DNA from: an uncultured Bacteroidota bacterium
GTDB lineage: Bacteria > Bacteroidota > Bacteroidia > Bacteroidales > P3
Length of the DNA: 60,738 bases
Assembly (NCBI GenBank): GCA_902771735.1
Contig: CACXXO010000013.1
Location: forward strand, 1-60,738
Reading direction: 5' to 3'
Both the position numbers and the translations under genes were made by a program. The notes beneath the pieces are model-generated. The model ran no database searches and was not told the DNA's origin. It was given only the letters and a program-made list of their open reading frames with translations. Shown piece by piece: positions 7,686-15,987 of the stretch (positions are counted from its first letter, which is position 1; every line of letters begins with the position of its first letter).

Positions 7686-8285
7686 ATGAAGATAAGCAGC
7701 GCAGTGTTCAGCATCAGTAGTCCCAACTACAAGAAATGTCCTTCGGACGGGCGTCCGGAGTATGCTTTCATTGGGAGGAGCAATGTCGGCAAGTCGTCGC
7801 TCATCAATATGCTGACAGGTGTCAAAGGCTTGGCCAAAACTTCGGGACGGCCCGGCAAGACACAGCTTATCAACCATTTCCTCATCAACGACGAGTGGTA
7901 TTTGGTCGATCTTCCCGGATATGGCTATGCCCGCACGTCGAAGTCGTCGCGCGAGAAGTGGAGCACCATGATGCGCGACTATTTTCTCCATCGAGAGGCG
8001 CTGACCAATGTGTATGTGCTGATAGACAGCCGCATCCCGCCTCAGAGGATAGACCTCGAATTCATCACCTTCCTCGGTTCCAACGGAGTGCCGCTCTCCA
8101 TCGTCTTCACCAAGACCGACAAGGAGAGCCAGCGCGAAGTGATGGCCAACATCAAGGCCATGAAGAAGGCGCTGTCGGAGATGTGGGAGGAGTTGCCGCC
8201 GATGTTCCTCACCTCGTCGCTCACAGGGATGGGACGCGAGGCGTTGCTCGATAATATTGAAAGAATTAACGAAACACTCAAATGA
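7686..8285 (+). CDS. engB: Ribosome biogenesis GTPase EngB (YihA/YsxC)
   Basis: The 199-residue protein has the complete GTPase motif set: G1 GRSNVGKS at 30-37, G3 DLPG at 75-78 and G4 TKTDK at 142-146, with the family signature RPGKTQLINHF between G1 and G3. EngB acts in assembly of the large ribosomal subunit and is essential in many bacteria. It starts five bases after glsB and its TGA stop overlaps the start of dacB (ATGA at 8282-8285), so it is a middle gene of the envelope operon. Confidence 0.95.
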   Translation: MKISSAVFSISSPNYKKCPSDGRPEYAFIGRSNVGKSSLINMLTGVKGLAKTSGRPGKTQLINHFLINDEWYLVDLPGYGYARTSKSSREKWSTMMRDYFLHREALTNVYVLIDSRIPPQRIDLEFITFLGSNGVPLSIVFTKTDKESQREVMANIKAMKKALSEMWEELPPMFLTSSLTGMGREALLDNIERINETLK

Positions 8286-9736
8286 CTATGAAACGATATG
8301 TTGCTTTGACAATTGCTTTGTTTATGACGTTCGTTGCCGGCGCCCAGCAGGTTGCCGACCTTGAGAAGACTATTCTCGGTGTCCACCGTGAAAGCGGCAT
8401 GCAGCACGGCATGCTGTCGGTGTGTGTCTATAATGTCAGTAAGGGCCAGGAGGTGTATAGCTACAATTCGCAGATGACCATGACTCCGGCCTCGGTGAAC
8501 AAGCTGTTCACCACGGGCGTGGCTTTCTCCCGCCTGGGGAGCGATTTCCGTTTCACCACCCAATTGGGCATCCGTGGCGAGGTCGACCGTGACGGAGTGC
8601 TTCATGGCAACATCTATATCATCGGCGGCGGTGACCCCATGCTTGGTTCCTATCGCTATCGCCAAACCACCCCAGACTCGCTTTTTGAGGGATGGACGCG
8701 TGCACTGAAGAAGAAAGGCATCAAGCGTGTCGACGGGCGTGTGTGCTACAATGTGAATGTCTTTGATGAACAGCCGCTTCACGACAGTTGGAGCTGGGGC
8801 GACGTGGGAAACTATTACGGTGCCGGCGTCAGCGGCCTCAATTTCCACGAGAACATGTATTTCGTCTATTTCAATCCCGGCGCTAAATTGGGCTATCCGG
8901 CCACAAGCGTGAGAACCACGCCGAAGAATATCAATGTGCTGGGCATTTGCGAGGTGACCACGGGACCTGAAGGTTCGGGCGACAATGTGACCATCTACGG
9001 AAGCCCCATGTCCAACGAGCGTCTCTATCGTGGCACTGTTCCGCTGGGCAAGAAGGATTTCCGCGTGCGCGGAGCATTGCCCAATCCCGCCAAACACTGT
9101 GCCGACCTCTTCGCCTCTTACCTCCGCACGCACGGTATCAGCATCTCGTCGAACTCCATGCAGGTATACTCGCAGCCCGACAGTTTGCGCATCGTCCTCG
9201 ACTACTATAGCAGCGACTACTACACCCTTGCACAGTATACCAACCTTACCAGCAACAATATCTACGCCGAGTCGATATTCAAATACCTCGGCTACAGGAA
9301 ATACGGCAAGGGCTCGTTTGCCAATGGTGCCAAGGTGGTGACCGATTATTTCCGCGAGAAGAAACTCGATATGGGAGGCGTCAAGATTGTCGACGGCAGT
9401 GGCCTGTCGACGCAGAACAAGGTGACGGCCGACTTTGTCTGCCGCTACCTCATGGCGCTAAGCAAAGAGCAATTCTTCAACGACTTCCTGCGTTCTCTGC
9501 CCAAAGTGGGCGAGAACGGACCTGCCAAGAGCCTCCTTACGTCGCTGCCTGCCGGTATGGTGGTGCGCATCAAGAGCGGCACTATGGATGGCGTGAAAGC
9601 CTATGCAGGATATATCGACGCCGCCAATGGCGACCGGCTGGCTTTTTCCATCATCAGCAATGGACATGAGGTTTCCTCGACAGTTGCTGCCGAAAAGCTC
9701 AACAAAATTCTCCAGAAGATAGTTTACATTTATTAA
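8282..9736 (+). CDS. dacB: D-alanyl-D-alanine carboxypeptidase/endopeptidase, peptidase family S13 (PBP4)
   Basis: The 484-residue periplasmic protein begins with a signal peptide (YVALTIALFMTFVAGAQQ). It has the three penicillin-binding motifs in order: SxxK as SVNK at 71-74, SxN as SNN at 324-326, and the KTG equivalent KSGT at 431-434. The long insert between SxxK and SxN is typical of S13 enzymes, which trim or cleave peptide cross-links in peptidoglycan. It overlaps engB by four bases; an ATG at 8288 is an alternative start. The operon ends here at the bidirectional terminator 9755-9784. Confidence 0.93.
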   Translation: MTMKRYVALTIALFMTFVAGAQQVADLEKTILGVHRESGMQHGMLSVCVYNVSKGQEVYSYNSQMTMTPASVNKLFTTGVAFSRLGSDFRFTTQLGIRGEVDRDGVLHGNIYIIGGGDPMLGSYRYRQTTPDSLFEGWTRALKKKGIKRVDGRVCYNVNVFDEQPLHDSWSWGDVGNYYGAGVSGLNFHENMYFVYFNPGAKLGYPATSVRTTPKNINVLGICEVTTGPEGSGDNVTIYGSPMSNERLYRGTVPLGKKDFRVRGALPNPAKHCADLFASYLRTHGISISSNSMQVYSQPDSLRIVLDYYSSDYYTLAQYTNLTSNNIYAESIFKYLGYRKYGKGSFANGAKVVTDYFREKKLDMGGVKIVDGSGLSTQNKVTADFVCRYLMALSKEQFFNDFLRSLPKVGENGPAKSLLTSLPAGMVVRIKSGTMDGVKAYAGYIDAANGDRLAFSIISNGHEVSSTVAAEKLNKILQKIVYIY

Positions 9737-9754
9737 TAGTAGGGATAAACAAAA

Positions 9755-9784
9755 AAAAGGCAGAACCATGCGGCTCTGCCTTTT
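9755..9784. terminator. Bidirectional terminator between dacB and mreB
   Basis: The stem AAAAGGCAGA / TCTGCCTTTT with a ten-base loop (inner pairs possible) has A- and T-runs on both sides. It can end dacB transcription rightward and mreB transcription leftward. Confidence 0.88.
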
Positions 9785-9803
9785 CGTTTTATCAATTCTC
9801 CTG

Positions 9804-10829
9804 TTAGCGGATAAGGAAGGAGAATTTGTTGAAGTTCTTCAGTGCGATACCGGTACCGCGAGCGACGGCGCGCAGGGGGTCTTCGGCGATGTGGACCTGC
9901 AGTTTGGTCTTGCTGCTCACGCGCTGGTCGAGACCGCGGAGCAGTGCACCGCCGCCAGCCAGATAGATGCCGTTCTTGTAGATGTCGGCAGCCAACTCGG
10001 GAGGTGTGGCGGCGAGGGTGTCGAGGATGGCCTGCTCGATGCGGGCGACAGATTTGTCGAGGGCATGGGCAATCTCTTTGTAGTTGACAGAGACTTCCTT
10101 GGGAAGGCCAGTCAGCAGGTCGCGGCCCAGAGTGCGGTAGTCCTCGGGGGGATCCTGCAACTCGCTGACGGCGGCACCAACGGCAATCTTCACCTTCTCG
10201 GCAGTACGCACGCCGATGAACATGTTGTGCTGACGGCGCATGTATTCCACTACGTTGTCGTTGAACTCGTCGCCGGCTACGCGGATGGAGTTGTTGCACA
10301 CGATGCCGCCGAGGGAGATGACGGCGATTTCGGCCGTGCCACCTCCAATGTCGACCACCATGTGACCCTCAGGCTGCAGCACGTCGATGCCGATACCAAT
10401 GGCGGCGGCCATGGGTTCGTGAATCATGCGGATTTCCTTGGCGCCGGCCTGCTCGGCGCTTTCGCGCACGGCACGCTCTTCGACGTTGGTGATACCGCTG
10501 GGGATGCAGATGACCATGCGCAGCGACGGTGGCAGGAACGAGCGGTTGACATTGGTCATGCCGATGAGCTCGCGGATGAGGTGCTGGGCCATTTCGAAGT
10601 CGGCGATAACACCACCGCGCAACGGACGGATGGTCTCGATGTTCTTGTTGTCGGTGCGGCCGTCCATGCGTTGGGCTTCCTTGCCCACGGCGATAACTTT
10701 GTTGTTGTTGCGGTCGACGGCTACGATGGAGGGCTCGTCGATGACGATTTGGTCGTTATATATCACGATGGAGTTGGCGGTGCCAAGGTCCATTGCAACT
10801 TCGCGGTTGAAGAATGATAAAAGTCCCAT
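9804..10829 (-). CDS. mreB: Rod shape-determining protein MreB
   Basis: The 341-residue actin-fold ATPase has phosphate-1 DLGTANS at 14-20, phosphate-2 DIGGGTAEIAVISLGG, and an adenosine motif around AGGGALLRGLDQRV. It polymerises under the inner membrane and guides lateral wall synthesis. The start is set at MGLLSFFNREVAMDLGT; longer readings run into purH. It starts four bases after the purH stop, an arrangement common in Bacteroidota. There purH-mreB is normally followed by mreC, mreD, mrdA and rodA. Here a terminator and convergent dacB follow at once, so the rest of the elongasome operon must lie elsewhere. Confidence 0.95.
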   Translation of the reverse strand: MGLLSFFNREVAMDLGTANSIVIYNDQIVIDEPSIVAVDRNNNKVIAVGKEAQRMDGRTDNKNIETIRPLRGGVIADFEMAQHLIRELIGMTNVNRSFLPPSLRMVICIPSGITNVEERAVRESAEQAGAKEIRMIHEPMAAAIGIGIDVLQPEGHMVVDIGGGTAEIAVISLGGIVCNNSIRVAGDEFNDNVVEYMRRQHNMFIGVRTAEKVKIAVGAAVSELQDPPEDYRTLGRDLLTGLPKEVSVNYKEIAHALDKSVARIEQAILDTLAATPPELAADIYKNGIYLAGGGALLRGLDQRVSSKTKLQVHIAEDPLRAVARGTGIALKNFNKFSFLIR

Positions 10830-10833
10830 GTGA

Positions 10834-12363
10834 TTAGTGTTTAAAATGACGTTTTCCGGTGATGGCCATGCCCATGTGGTTCTTTTCGCAGAAGTCGATG
10901 CTGTCCTGGTCGTGGATGCTGCCGCCGGGGTGGGCGACGGCCACAATGCCGGCTTCGTGGGCTATCTCCACACAGTCGGGGAAGGGGAAGAAAGCATCCG
11001 AAGCCATGACGGCGCCGTTGAGGTCGAAGTTGAAACTCTTGGCTTTGGCGATAGCTTGGCGCAGGGCGTCGACGCGGCTGGTCTGGCCGGTGCCGCTGGC
11101 GTAGAGCTGGCGGCCTTTGGCCAGCACGATGGCGTTGCTCTTGGTATGCTTGACGAGAATGGTGGCGAAAGCCAGATCCTCGGCTTGCTCTTTGGTGATG
11201 GCGGTGGAAGTGACGCTCTTCAGCATCTCTTTGGCCGTGGGAACGACGGTGTCGCGATCCTGAACCAGCACGCCGTTCAGCACCGAGCGGAACATCGGGT
11301 CGGCCATCTTGAAGCCTTTGCGGCGCAAGATGATGCGGTTCTTTTTGCCACGCAGCACCTCAAGGGCGTCGTCGGCATAGTCGGGAGCGATGCAAACCTC
11401 GAAGAAGATTTTGTGCATCTCGTCGGCCACCTCTTTGGTCACTTTCTGGTTGCAGATGAGCACACCGCCGAAAGCGCTGACGGGGTCGCCGGCCAGAGCG
11501 TCTTTCCAGGCCTCGAGGAGGGTGGGACGCACGGCCATGCCGCAGGCGTTGTTGTGCTTGAGGATGGCGAAGGCTGTCTGACCTTCGAAATCGTCGATGA
11601 GGGCGCAGGCGGCGTCGATATCGCCAAGGTTGTTGTAGCTGATTTCCTTCCCGTTAAGTTTGTCGAAGCATCCTTCCAAGTCGCCGTAGAAGACACCCTT
11701 CTGGTGGGGATTCTCGCCGTAGCGAAGCACCTCGCCGTGCTTGCAGCTCTGCTTGAAGACCGGCAGGCTCTCGCTCTCGTTGAAGTGATTGAAGATGGCG
11801 GTATCGTAGTGGCTGCTGACGTTGAAAGCGTAGGCTGCGAAGCGGTGGCGCTGCTCGAGGGTGGTGCAGCCGTCCTGCTCGGTGTAAAGCTTGAGGAACT
11901 CCTGGTAGTAGTCGACGGCGGGCACGATGACCACGTCGGCAAAATTCTTGGCGGCAGCACGGATGAGGCTGATGCCTCCGATGTCGATTTTCTCGATGAT
12001 GTCCTGCTCCGAGGCGCCACTGGCCACGGTCTGCTCGAAGGGGTAGAGGTCGACGATAACAAGGTCAATCTCGGGAATCTCGTACTCGTTAAGTTGTTCG
12101 CCGTCGCTGAACATGTCGCGACGAGCCAGGATGCCGCCGAACACCTTGGGGTGGAGGGTCTTTACACGGCCTCCGAGGATGGAGGGGTAGCCGGTGAGGC
12201 TCTCCACGGCCACGGGCTGGATGCCGAGGCCTTCGATGAATTTCTGGGTGCCACCGGTGGAGTAGATGGTGACGCCGTGGGCGTCGAGGGCGCGAACGAT
12301 GTCCTCAAGGCCGTCTTTGTAGAAGACCGAGATGAGGGCTGATTTTATGCGTTTAGGTTCCAT
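10834..12363 (-). CDS. purH: Bifunctional AICAR transformylase / IMP cyclohydrolase
   Basis: The 509-residue protein carries the N-terminal cyclohydrolase domain (LISVFYKDGLEDIVRAL, STGGTQKFIEGLG, GGRVKTLHPKVFGGILARRD). The larger transformylase domain has YGENPHQKG, LKHNNACGMA and DAFFPFPDCVE, and ends at KRHFKH. It catalyses the last two steps of purine synthesis, AICAR to FAICAR to IMP. It leads the purH-mreB unit from the promoter box at 12451-12458. The transcript would begin with a strong stem-loop (12398-12442). PurL, another enzyme of the pathway, is 12 kb away in the same window. Confidence 0.96.
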   Translation of the reverse strand: MEPKRIKSALISVFYKDGLEDIVRALDAHGVTIYSTGGTQKFIEGLGIQPVAVESLTGYPSILGGRVKTLHPKVFGGILARRDMFSDGEQLNEYEIPEIDLVIVDLYPFEQTVASGASEQDIIEKIDIGGISLIRAAAKNFADVVIVPAVDYYQEFLKLYTEQDGCTTLEQRHRFAAYAFNVSSHYDTAIFNHFNESESLPVFKQSCKHGEVLRYGENPHQKGVFYGDLEGCFDKLNGKEISYNNLGDIDAACALIDDFEGQTAFAILKHNNACGMAVRPTLLEAWKDALAGDPVSAFGGVLICNQKVTKEVADEMHKIFFEVCIAPDYADDALEVLRGKKNRIILRRKGFKMADPMFRSVLNGVLVQDRDTVVPTAKEMLKSVTSTAITKEQAEDLAFATILVKHTKSNAIVLAKGRQLYASGTGQTSRVDALRQAIAKAKSFNFDLNGAVMASDAFFPFPDCVEIAHEAGIVAVAHPGGSIHDQDSIDFCEKNHMGMAITGKRHFKH

Positions 12364-12397
12364 TTATTATTATTTATATATACAATTGCACTACACA

Positions 12398-12442
12398 ACA
12401 TACTGACAATATACCACTTGTGCGATATATCGCTCAGTATGT
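12398..12442 (-). promoter_or_regulatory. Stem-loop at the predicted 5' end of the purH-mreB mRNA
   Basis: The outer arms ACATACTGA (12398-12406) and TCAGTATGT (12434-12442) are perfectly complementary, and enclose the perfect palindrome GCGATATATCGC (12422-12433). The purH promoter box ends at 12451 on this strand, so transcription should start within a few bases of the hairpin base. It could stabilise the mRNA, bind a regulator, or act as an operator in DNA form. Confidence 0.65.
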
Positions 12443-12450
12443 CACAGATG

Positions 12451-12458
12451 CAAAGTTA
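12451..12458 (-). promoter_or_regulatory. purH promoter -7 box (TAACTTTG)
   Basis: TAACTTTGCATC on the minus strand fits TAnnTTTG. It stands 87 bases upstream of the purH ATG, leaving a leader of about 80 nt that carries the 12398-12442 hairpin. Confidence 0.7.
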
Positions 12459-12479
12459 CGCAGAAAAATTAAAACCGCA

Positions 12480-12524
12480 AAAAAAACTTTGCCACCGCAG
12501 AGAAAAAATCTTGCGGTGGCAAAG
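12480..12524 (-). terminator. Intrinsic terminator of the flavodoxin-like gene
   Basis: Perfect 13-base arms CTTTGCCACCGCA (12487-12499) and TGCGGTGGCAAAG (12512-12524) are followed on the minus strand by a run of eight T. It lies 20 bases past the stop of the gene at 12546. Confidence 0.93.
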
Positions 12525-12545
12525 AGTTCTCAGGGAATGAGTCGT

Positions 12546-13376
12546 TTATCTCACGACTCTGGTGAAGACGGGAGCCTGGCCGTCGAGGACCGTGACGAAG
12601 ACCTGCATCTCGCCGGCGGGGGGCATGTCGGGCTTGTCCTCACGCGGCATATCGATGGCGGTGAAAAGATACTCGGTGCCGTTGGGCAGAGCACGAATGG
12701 CAACCGTCTTGGCCTTTGCATGCAGCATGGGGTAGCCGTTGACAGCAGCGTCGAAAACGGCTGTTTCCTCATCGCTCACCTCGTGCTGTTCCGGAAACTC
12801 TTCCAGCCGGGTATACTCACCCTCGACGAAACCCATGAATTTCAGATATTGGTCGACTTCCTCAGGCATGGCCTCCAAACGGGCGGCACGTACACCGTAG
12901 CCGCGAGTCACATCGGCTTTGGGCTGGGCAGCTTCCAAATCCTTTGTGCTCGACTCCAGTCCGCCGCTGCCAAAGGTGCAGAAGGGGACCACCTTCTTGC
13001 CGCTGAGGTCAACACTGTTCAGCCAGGTAATCACCGGTGGGGCATAGGTGCCGAACCACACGGGGTAGCCGAGGAAGATGACGTCGTATTTCGACAGGTC
13101 GGCTTGCACGGGCTGTATCTCGGGCAGCACTCCCTGCTCGCGCTCCTGCATGCAACGTTGGATGCAGGCCTCGAAGTTGGTGTCGTAGGGATCCACGGCC
13201 TCGATGGCCTCGATGTCGGCGCCGACGTTCCGGGCTATCTCTTCGGCCACCATTTTTGTGTTGCCGGTCAGTGAGTAGTAGAGTACCAGCGTTTTTGGGG
13301 TCTCCTCCTTGCTTCCACACGATGCCACGCTCATTGCCGCAAAGGTCATGGCCAGAATAAGTCTCGTTGAATTCAT
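12546..13376 (-). CDS. Flavodoxin-like lipoprotein
   Basis: The 276-residue product begins with a lipoprotein signal (MTFAAMSVASC, lipobox VASC, Cys20). A flavodoxin fold starts at LVLYYSLTGNTKMVAEEIA, where SLTGNT is the FMN-phosphate loop, followed by IFLGYPVWFGTYAPPVITWL and VPFCTFGSGG. The C-terminal 90 residues, starting near GEYTRLEEFPEQ, are not flavodoxin-like. Related Bacteroidota proteins are annotated as flavodoxins; their electron partners are unknown, and a periplasmic membrane-anchored flavoprotein is inferred. It lies downstream of the phosphofructokinase gene and ends at a strong terminator. Confidence 0.85.
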   Translation of the reverse strand: MNSTRLILAMTFAAMSVASCGSKEETPKTLVLYYSLTGNTKMVAEEIARNVGADIEAIEAVDPYDTNFEACIQRCMQEREQGVLPEIQPVQADLSKYDVIFLGYPVWFGTYAPPVITWLNSVDLSGKKVVPFCTFGSGGLESSTKDLEAAQPKADVTRGYGVRAARLEAMPEEVDQYLKFMGFVEGEYTRLEEFPEQHEVSDEETAVFDAAVNGYPMLHAKAKTVAIRALPNGTEYLFTAIDMPREDKPDMPPAGEMQVFVTVLDGQAPVFTRVVR

Positions 13377-13401
13377 CTTTTTATATTTTATACATTAATA
13401 T

Positions 13402-14502
13402 TTAGTCTCCAAATTCAATTCCTACGCCTTTCGCCGTGTGGACCAGGCGGCTGTCGGGAGCCACGAGGTTTTGTTCGCGCACGGCCTCCTCGAGAGGGAT
13501 GCCGACGACGTCGGGGTGGTGGTAGGCCACCATCTGGCCGAAGCGGCCTTCCATGACGAATTCCATGGCGCGGACGCCAAACTCGGTGGCCAGCACGCGG
13601 TCGAAGGCTATGGGAGTGCCGCCGCGCTGCAGGTGTCCGAGGATGGTGTAGCGTATATCGTGCTCGACACCGGCGGCTTTGAGCTCGGCTGCCAACTGCT
13701 CGCCTACGCCACCCAGCTTGATGTGCTGGTAGCCCACCTCGGTCGAAGTGCTCCCCACCACGCTTCCGCCTTTGGCCACGGCTCCTTCGGCCACCACGAT
13801 GATGCAGTAGCCGTGGCGCTTGTTGTAGCGTTGCTCGATTTTTGCCTTGATTTTCTCAATGTCATAGGGTATCTCCGGGATGATGCACACATCGGCACCG
13901 CCTGCGATGGCCGAATGGAGAGCTATCCAGCCCGCATCGCGCCCCATCACCTCGAGGATGAAGACTCGGTTGTGCGAGGCCGCGGTGGTCACCAGCTTGT
14001 CGATGGCGTCGGTGCAAATCTGCACAGCGGTCTGGAATCCAAAGGTATAGTCGGTCATCGAGAGGTCGTTGTCGATGGTCTTGGGTACTCCTACAATGTT
14101 GAGGCCTTTTTTGCTCAGGCCGAGGGAGATGCGTTGTGATCCGTCGCCGCCGATGTTGATGACGGCGTCCACTCCCATGTACTGCAATTTGCGCAGCATC
14201 TCGTCCGAGCGGTCGACGGTGGTCCACGTGCCGTCGGCATTCTTCACCGGCCAGGCGAAGGGGCCGCCTTTGTTGGTGGTGCCCAGAATGGTGCCACCTT
14301 GTATCTGGAGTCCCTCGACAGTCTTCTCGTCGAGCATCATGATTTCCGTCGGCTCGCGTAGCACGCCGTTAAACGACTCGATGCATCCCACCACCTCCCA
14401 GTCTGTCGTCTGCGAGGCGCGCTTGACGATGCCGCGAATCACCGCGTTCAGTCCGGGGCAGTCGCCGCCACCGGTCAGTACCATCACTCGTTTCAGTGCC
14501 AT
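13402..14502 (-). CDS. pfkA: 6-phosphofructokinase
   Basis: The 366-residue enzyme phosphorylates fructose 6-phosphate in glycolysis. It has the GGGDCPGLNAVIRG nucleotide loop, GGDGSQ, PKTIDNDLSMTDYTFGF, EVMGRDAGWIA and LGHLQRGGTPIAFDR. The residue after GGD is Gly, the usual marker of ATP use. The Lys in PKTIDND is found in pyrophosphate-dependent and group III (mixed-substrate) enzymes, whereas E. coli PfkA has Gly there. I infer a group III enzyme, probably using ATP. The promoter box is at 14590-14597. The flavodoxin-like gene lies 25 bases downstream without an intervening terminator. Confidence 0.9.
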   Translation of the reverse strand: MALKRVMVLTGGGDCPGLNAVIRGIVKRASQTTDWEVVGCIESFNGVLREPTEIMMLDEKTVEGLQIQGGTILGTTNKGGPFAWPVKNADGTWTTVDRSDEMLRKLQYMGVDAVINIGGDGSQRISLGLSKKGLNIVGVPKTIDNDLSMTDYTFGFQTAVQICTDAIDKLVTTAASHNRVFILEVMGRDAGWIALHSAIAGGADVCIIPEIPYDIEKIKAKIEQRYNKRHGYCIIVVAEGAVAKGGSVVGSTSTEVGYQHIKLGGVGEQLAAELKAAGVEHDIRYTILGHLQRGGTPIAFDRVLATEFGVRAMEFVMEGRFGQMVAYHHPDVVGIPLEEAVREQNLVAPDSRLVHTAKGVGIEFGD

Positions 14503-14589
14503 ATCTTTACTTTGTTTTTACATTGTTAAAAACCGCACAGCGTTGTTTTTGATGTCGTTACACCTTCTTTCCGCTGCGGTTGCAGACTA

Positions 14590-14597
14590 CAAAGATA
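14590..14597 (-). promoter_or_regulatory. pfkA promoter -7 box (TATCTTTG)
   Basis: GTGTATCTTTGTAG on the minus strand matches the consensus, 87 bases upstream of the pfkA ATG. Confidence 0.72.
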
Positions 14598-14660
14598 CAC
14601 TTTTTTTCTCAATCGCGCACCATTATTTTCCACAAAAAAACGCCGTTCCGAACGCTTGTT

Positions 14661-14757
14661 GTCAACTGCCTGATAACCACTTATTAACTCCCTGCCAACT
14701 CCCTACCAACTCCTACCACGGTAGGAGTTGGTAGGGAGTTGGTAGGGTGATGGCAGG
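14661..14757. repeat. Dispersed palindromic element, copy 2 (forward orientation)
   Basis: It begins GTCAACTGCCTGATAACCAC and contains the core TCCTACC-AC-GGTAGGA. Arms of about 26 bases (left CTGCCAACTCCCTACCAACT.., right ..AGTTGGTAGGGAGTTGGTAG) have one mismatch. It sits between the glycosyltransferase stop and the pfkA promoter. Confidence 0.9.
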
Positions 14758-14768
14758 CCGATGGGGCT

Positions 14769-15794
14769 TTAGTGGTGGTTCTTGAGGTAGAAAAGTATGT
14801 CGAGCAACTTCAGGAGGAGGGTCTGCAGTGGCGGCTGTTTCGACAAGGCGGCTAGGTAGCGGCGGTCGGTCGACGAGTGGATTTTCCCTTTGCTGGCTGT
14901 CAGATAGGGCAAAACGTTGAGATAGAAGAAGGGTGTGAGGTCGGTGCTGCGCCGCACCAGTCCGGTGTGGGCCAGACGGTGGAACACCTCGCGGCAGATG
15001 TCCTCCCATGGTTCCTGCCAATGGGAGAGGCGTGAGGAAAAAACGTTGGTCCAGGCAAACTCGAGCCAGTCGCACCAATAGGTGGCGGTGAGCCGGTTGG
15101 AGGAGGCCGACTGGGCCAGGTTGACGCGGTAGAGGTATACGTCCTTTTCCACCATCACATGTTTGCGCAGTCTCCGCGAGAGCAGCATGAGCATCAGGAT
15201 GTCCTCGCCGTTGGTGAAGCGGCGAGGGATGTCCAAGGCGTTGGTTTCGAGGATTTTCTCACGTCGTATCAGCTTTCCCCATACGCTGCCTGAAGCCTCG
15301 CTGAGAGTCCCGTCGGTGTAGATGCCTTTGACGAAAGAGAGTGCGTCGGGGTGGGCCACCTCGGCATGGGTGGTGCGGCAAAGGGCGGGGGTTGGGGCGA
15401 GGAGCTTTTCGTCGTCGAATGTTGTGGCGCAACCTTCCACGATGTCCACCTCGCTGTCTTGTCGGGCACGTTGTACCAGTGCATCGAGGCCGTCGGGTGT
15501 TGGACGGTCGTCGGCGTCGATGAAGTAAATCCATTGGCCGAGAGCCTCTTCCACGCCTTTTCGGCGTGCCGCGGTGACGCCACCGTTGGGTTGGTGGACG
15601 ACGCGGAGTCGCGGGTCGCGGGTGGCGAGGGAGTCGAGCAGGGTGGGGGAATCGTCGGTTGAGCCGTCGTCGACAAGGATGGCTTCATAGTCGGCAAAGG
15701 TTTGCGACAGGATGCTTTCGACGCATTCGGCGACATATTTCGCGGTGTTGTATACCGGGACGACAATGGATACCAACGGGATGTTTGTCTGCAT
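14769..15794 (-). CDS. Glycosyltransferase family 2
   Basis: The 341-residue protein has a GT-A fold start typical of GT2: VSIVVPVYNTAKYVAECVES, then LVDDGSTDDS, NGGVTAARRKGVE and the metal-binding motif YFIDADD. The C-terminal half has no obvious transmembrane helix, so it is probably cytoplasmic or peripheral. Donor sugar and acceptor are unknown; a role in surface polysaccharide or glycan synthesis is inferred. The start is ATG 15794; a TTG two codons upstream is less likely. It stands alone, with its own promoter box at 15832-15839. Confidence 0.9.
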   Translation of the reverse strand: MQTNIPLVSIVVPVYNTAKYVAECVESILSQTFADYEAILVDDGSTDDSPTLLDSLATRDPRLRVVHQPNGGVTAARRKGVEEALGQWIYFIDADDRPTPDGLDALVQRARQDSEVDIVEGCATTFDDEKLLAPTPALCRTTHAEVAHPDALSFVKGIYTDGTLSEASGSVWGKLIRREKILETNALDIPRRFTNGEDILMLMLLSRRLRKHVMVEKDVYLYRVNLAQSASSNRLTATYWCDWLEFAWTNVFSSRLSHWQEPWEDICREVFHRLAHTGLVRRSTDLTPFFYLNVLPYLTASKGKIHSSTDRRYLAALSKQPPLQTLLLKLLDILFYLKNHH

Positions 15795-15831
15795 ATTCAA
15801 TAATTTATTGTCAAGGTACCGATTCGGGATG

Positions 15832-15839
15832 CAAAGATA
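15832..15839 (-). promoter_or_regulatory. Glycosyltransferase promoter -7 box (TATCTTTG)
   Basis: TAGTATCTTTGCATC on the minus strand, 37 bases upstream of ATG 15794. Confidence 0.75.
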
Positions 15840-15892
15840 CTAAGTTTTTTTAATAAAATGCAGAAAAATTTTGTCAGTTTCAAAATTAGTTG

Positions 15893-15900
15893 TAATTTTG
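15893..15900 (+). promoter_or_regulatory. rpmG promoter -7 box (TAATTTTG)
   Basis: TTGTAATTTTGCACC on the plus strand, 87 bases before the rpmG ATG. The leader of about 80 nt contains ATGGAA..TTCCAT complementary segments and the palindrome TTCCATGGAA at 15944-15953. Confidence 0.75.
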
Positions 15901-15987
15901 CACCCGATTTGAATGGCCAATGGAACGATTGTGATGCTCTTTCTTCCATGGAATTCAGTCAGTTATGAATTTGAAAACATTTAAGTC

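Noticed and set aside
10834-12363. Purine riboswitch upstream of purH
   Set aside because: The leader of about 80 nt is a simple stem-loop without the three-way junction or conserved loop bases of known purine aptamers.
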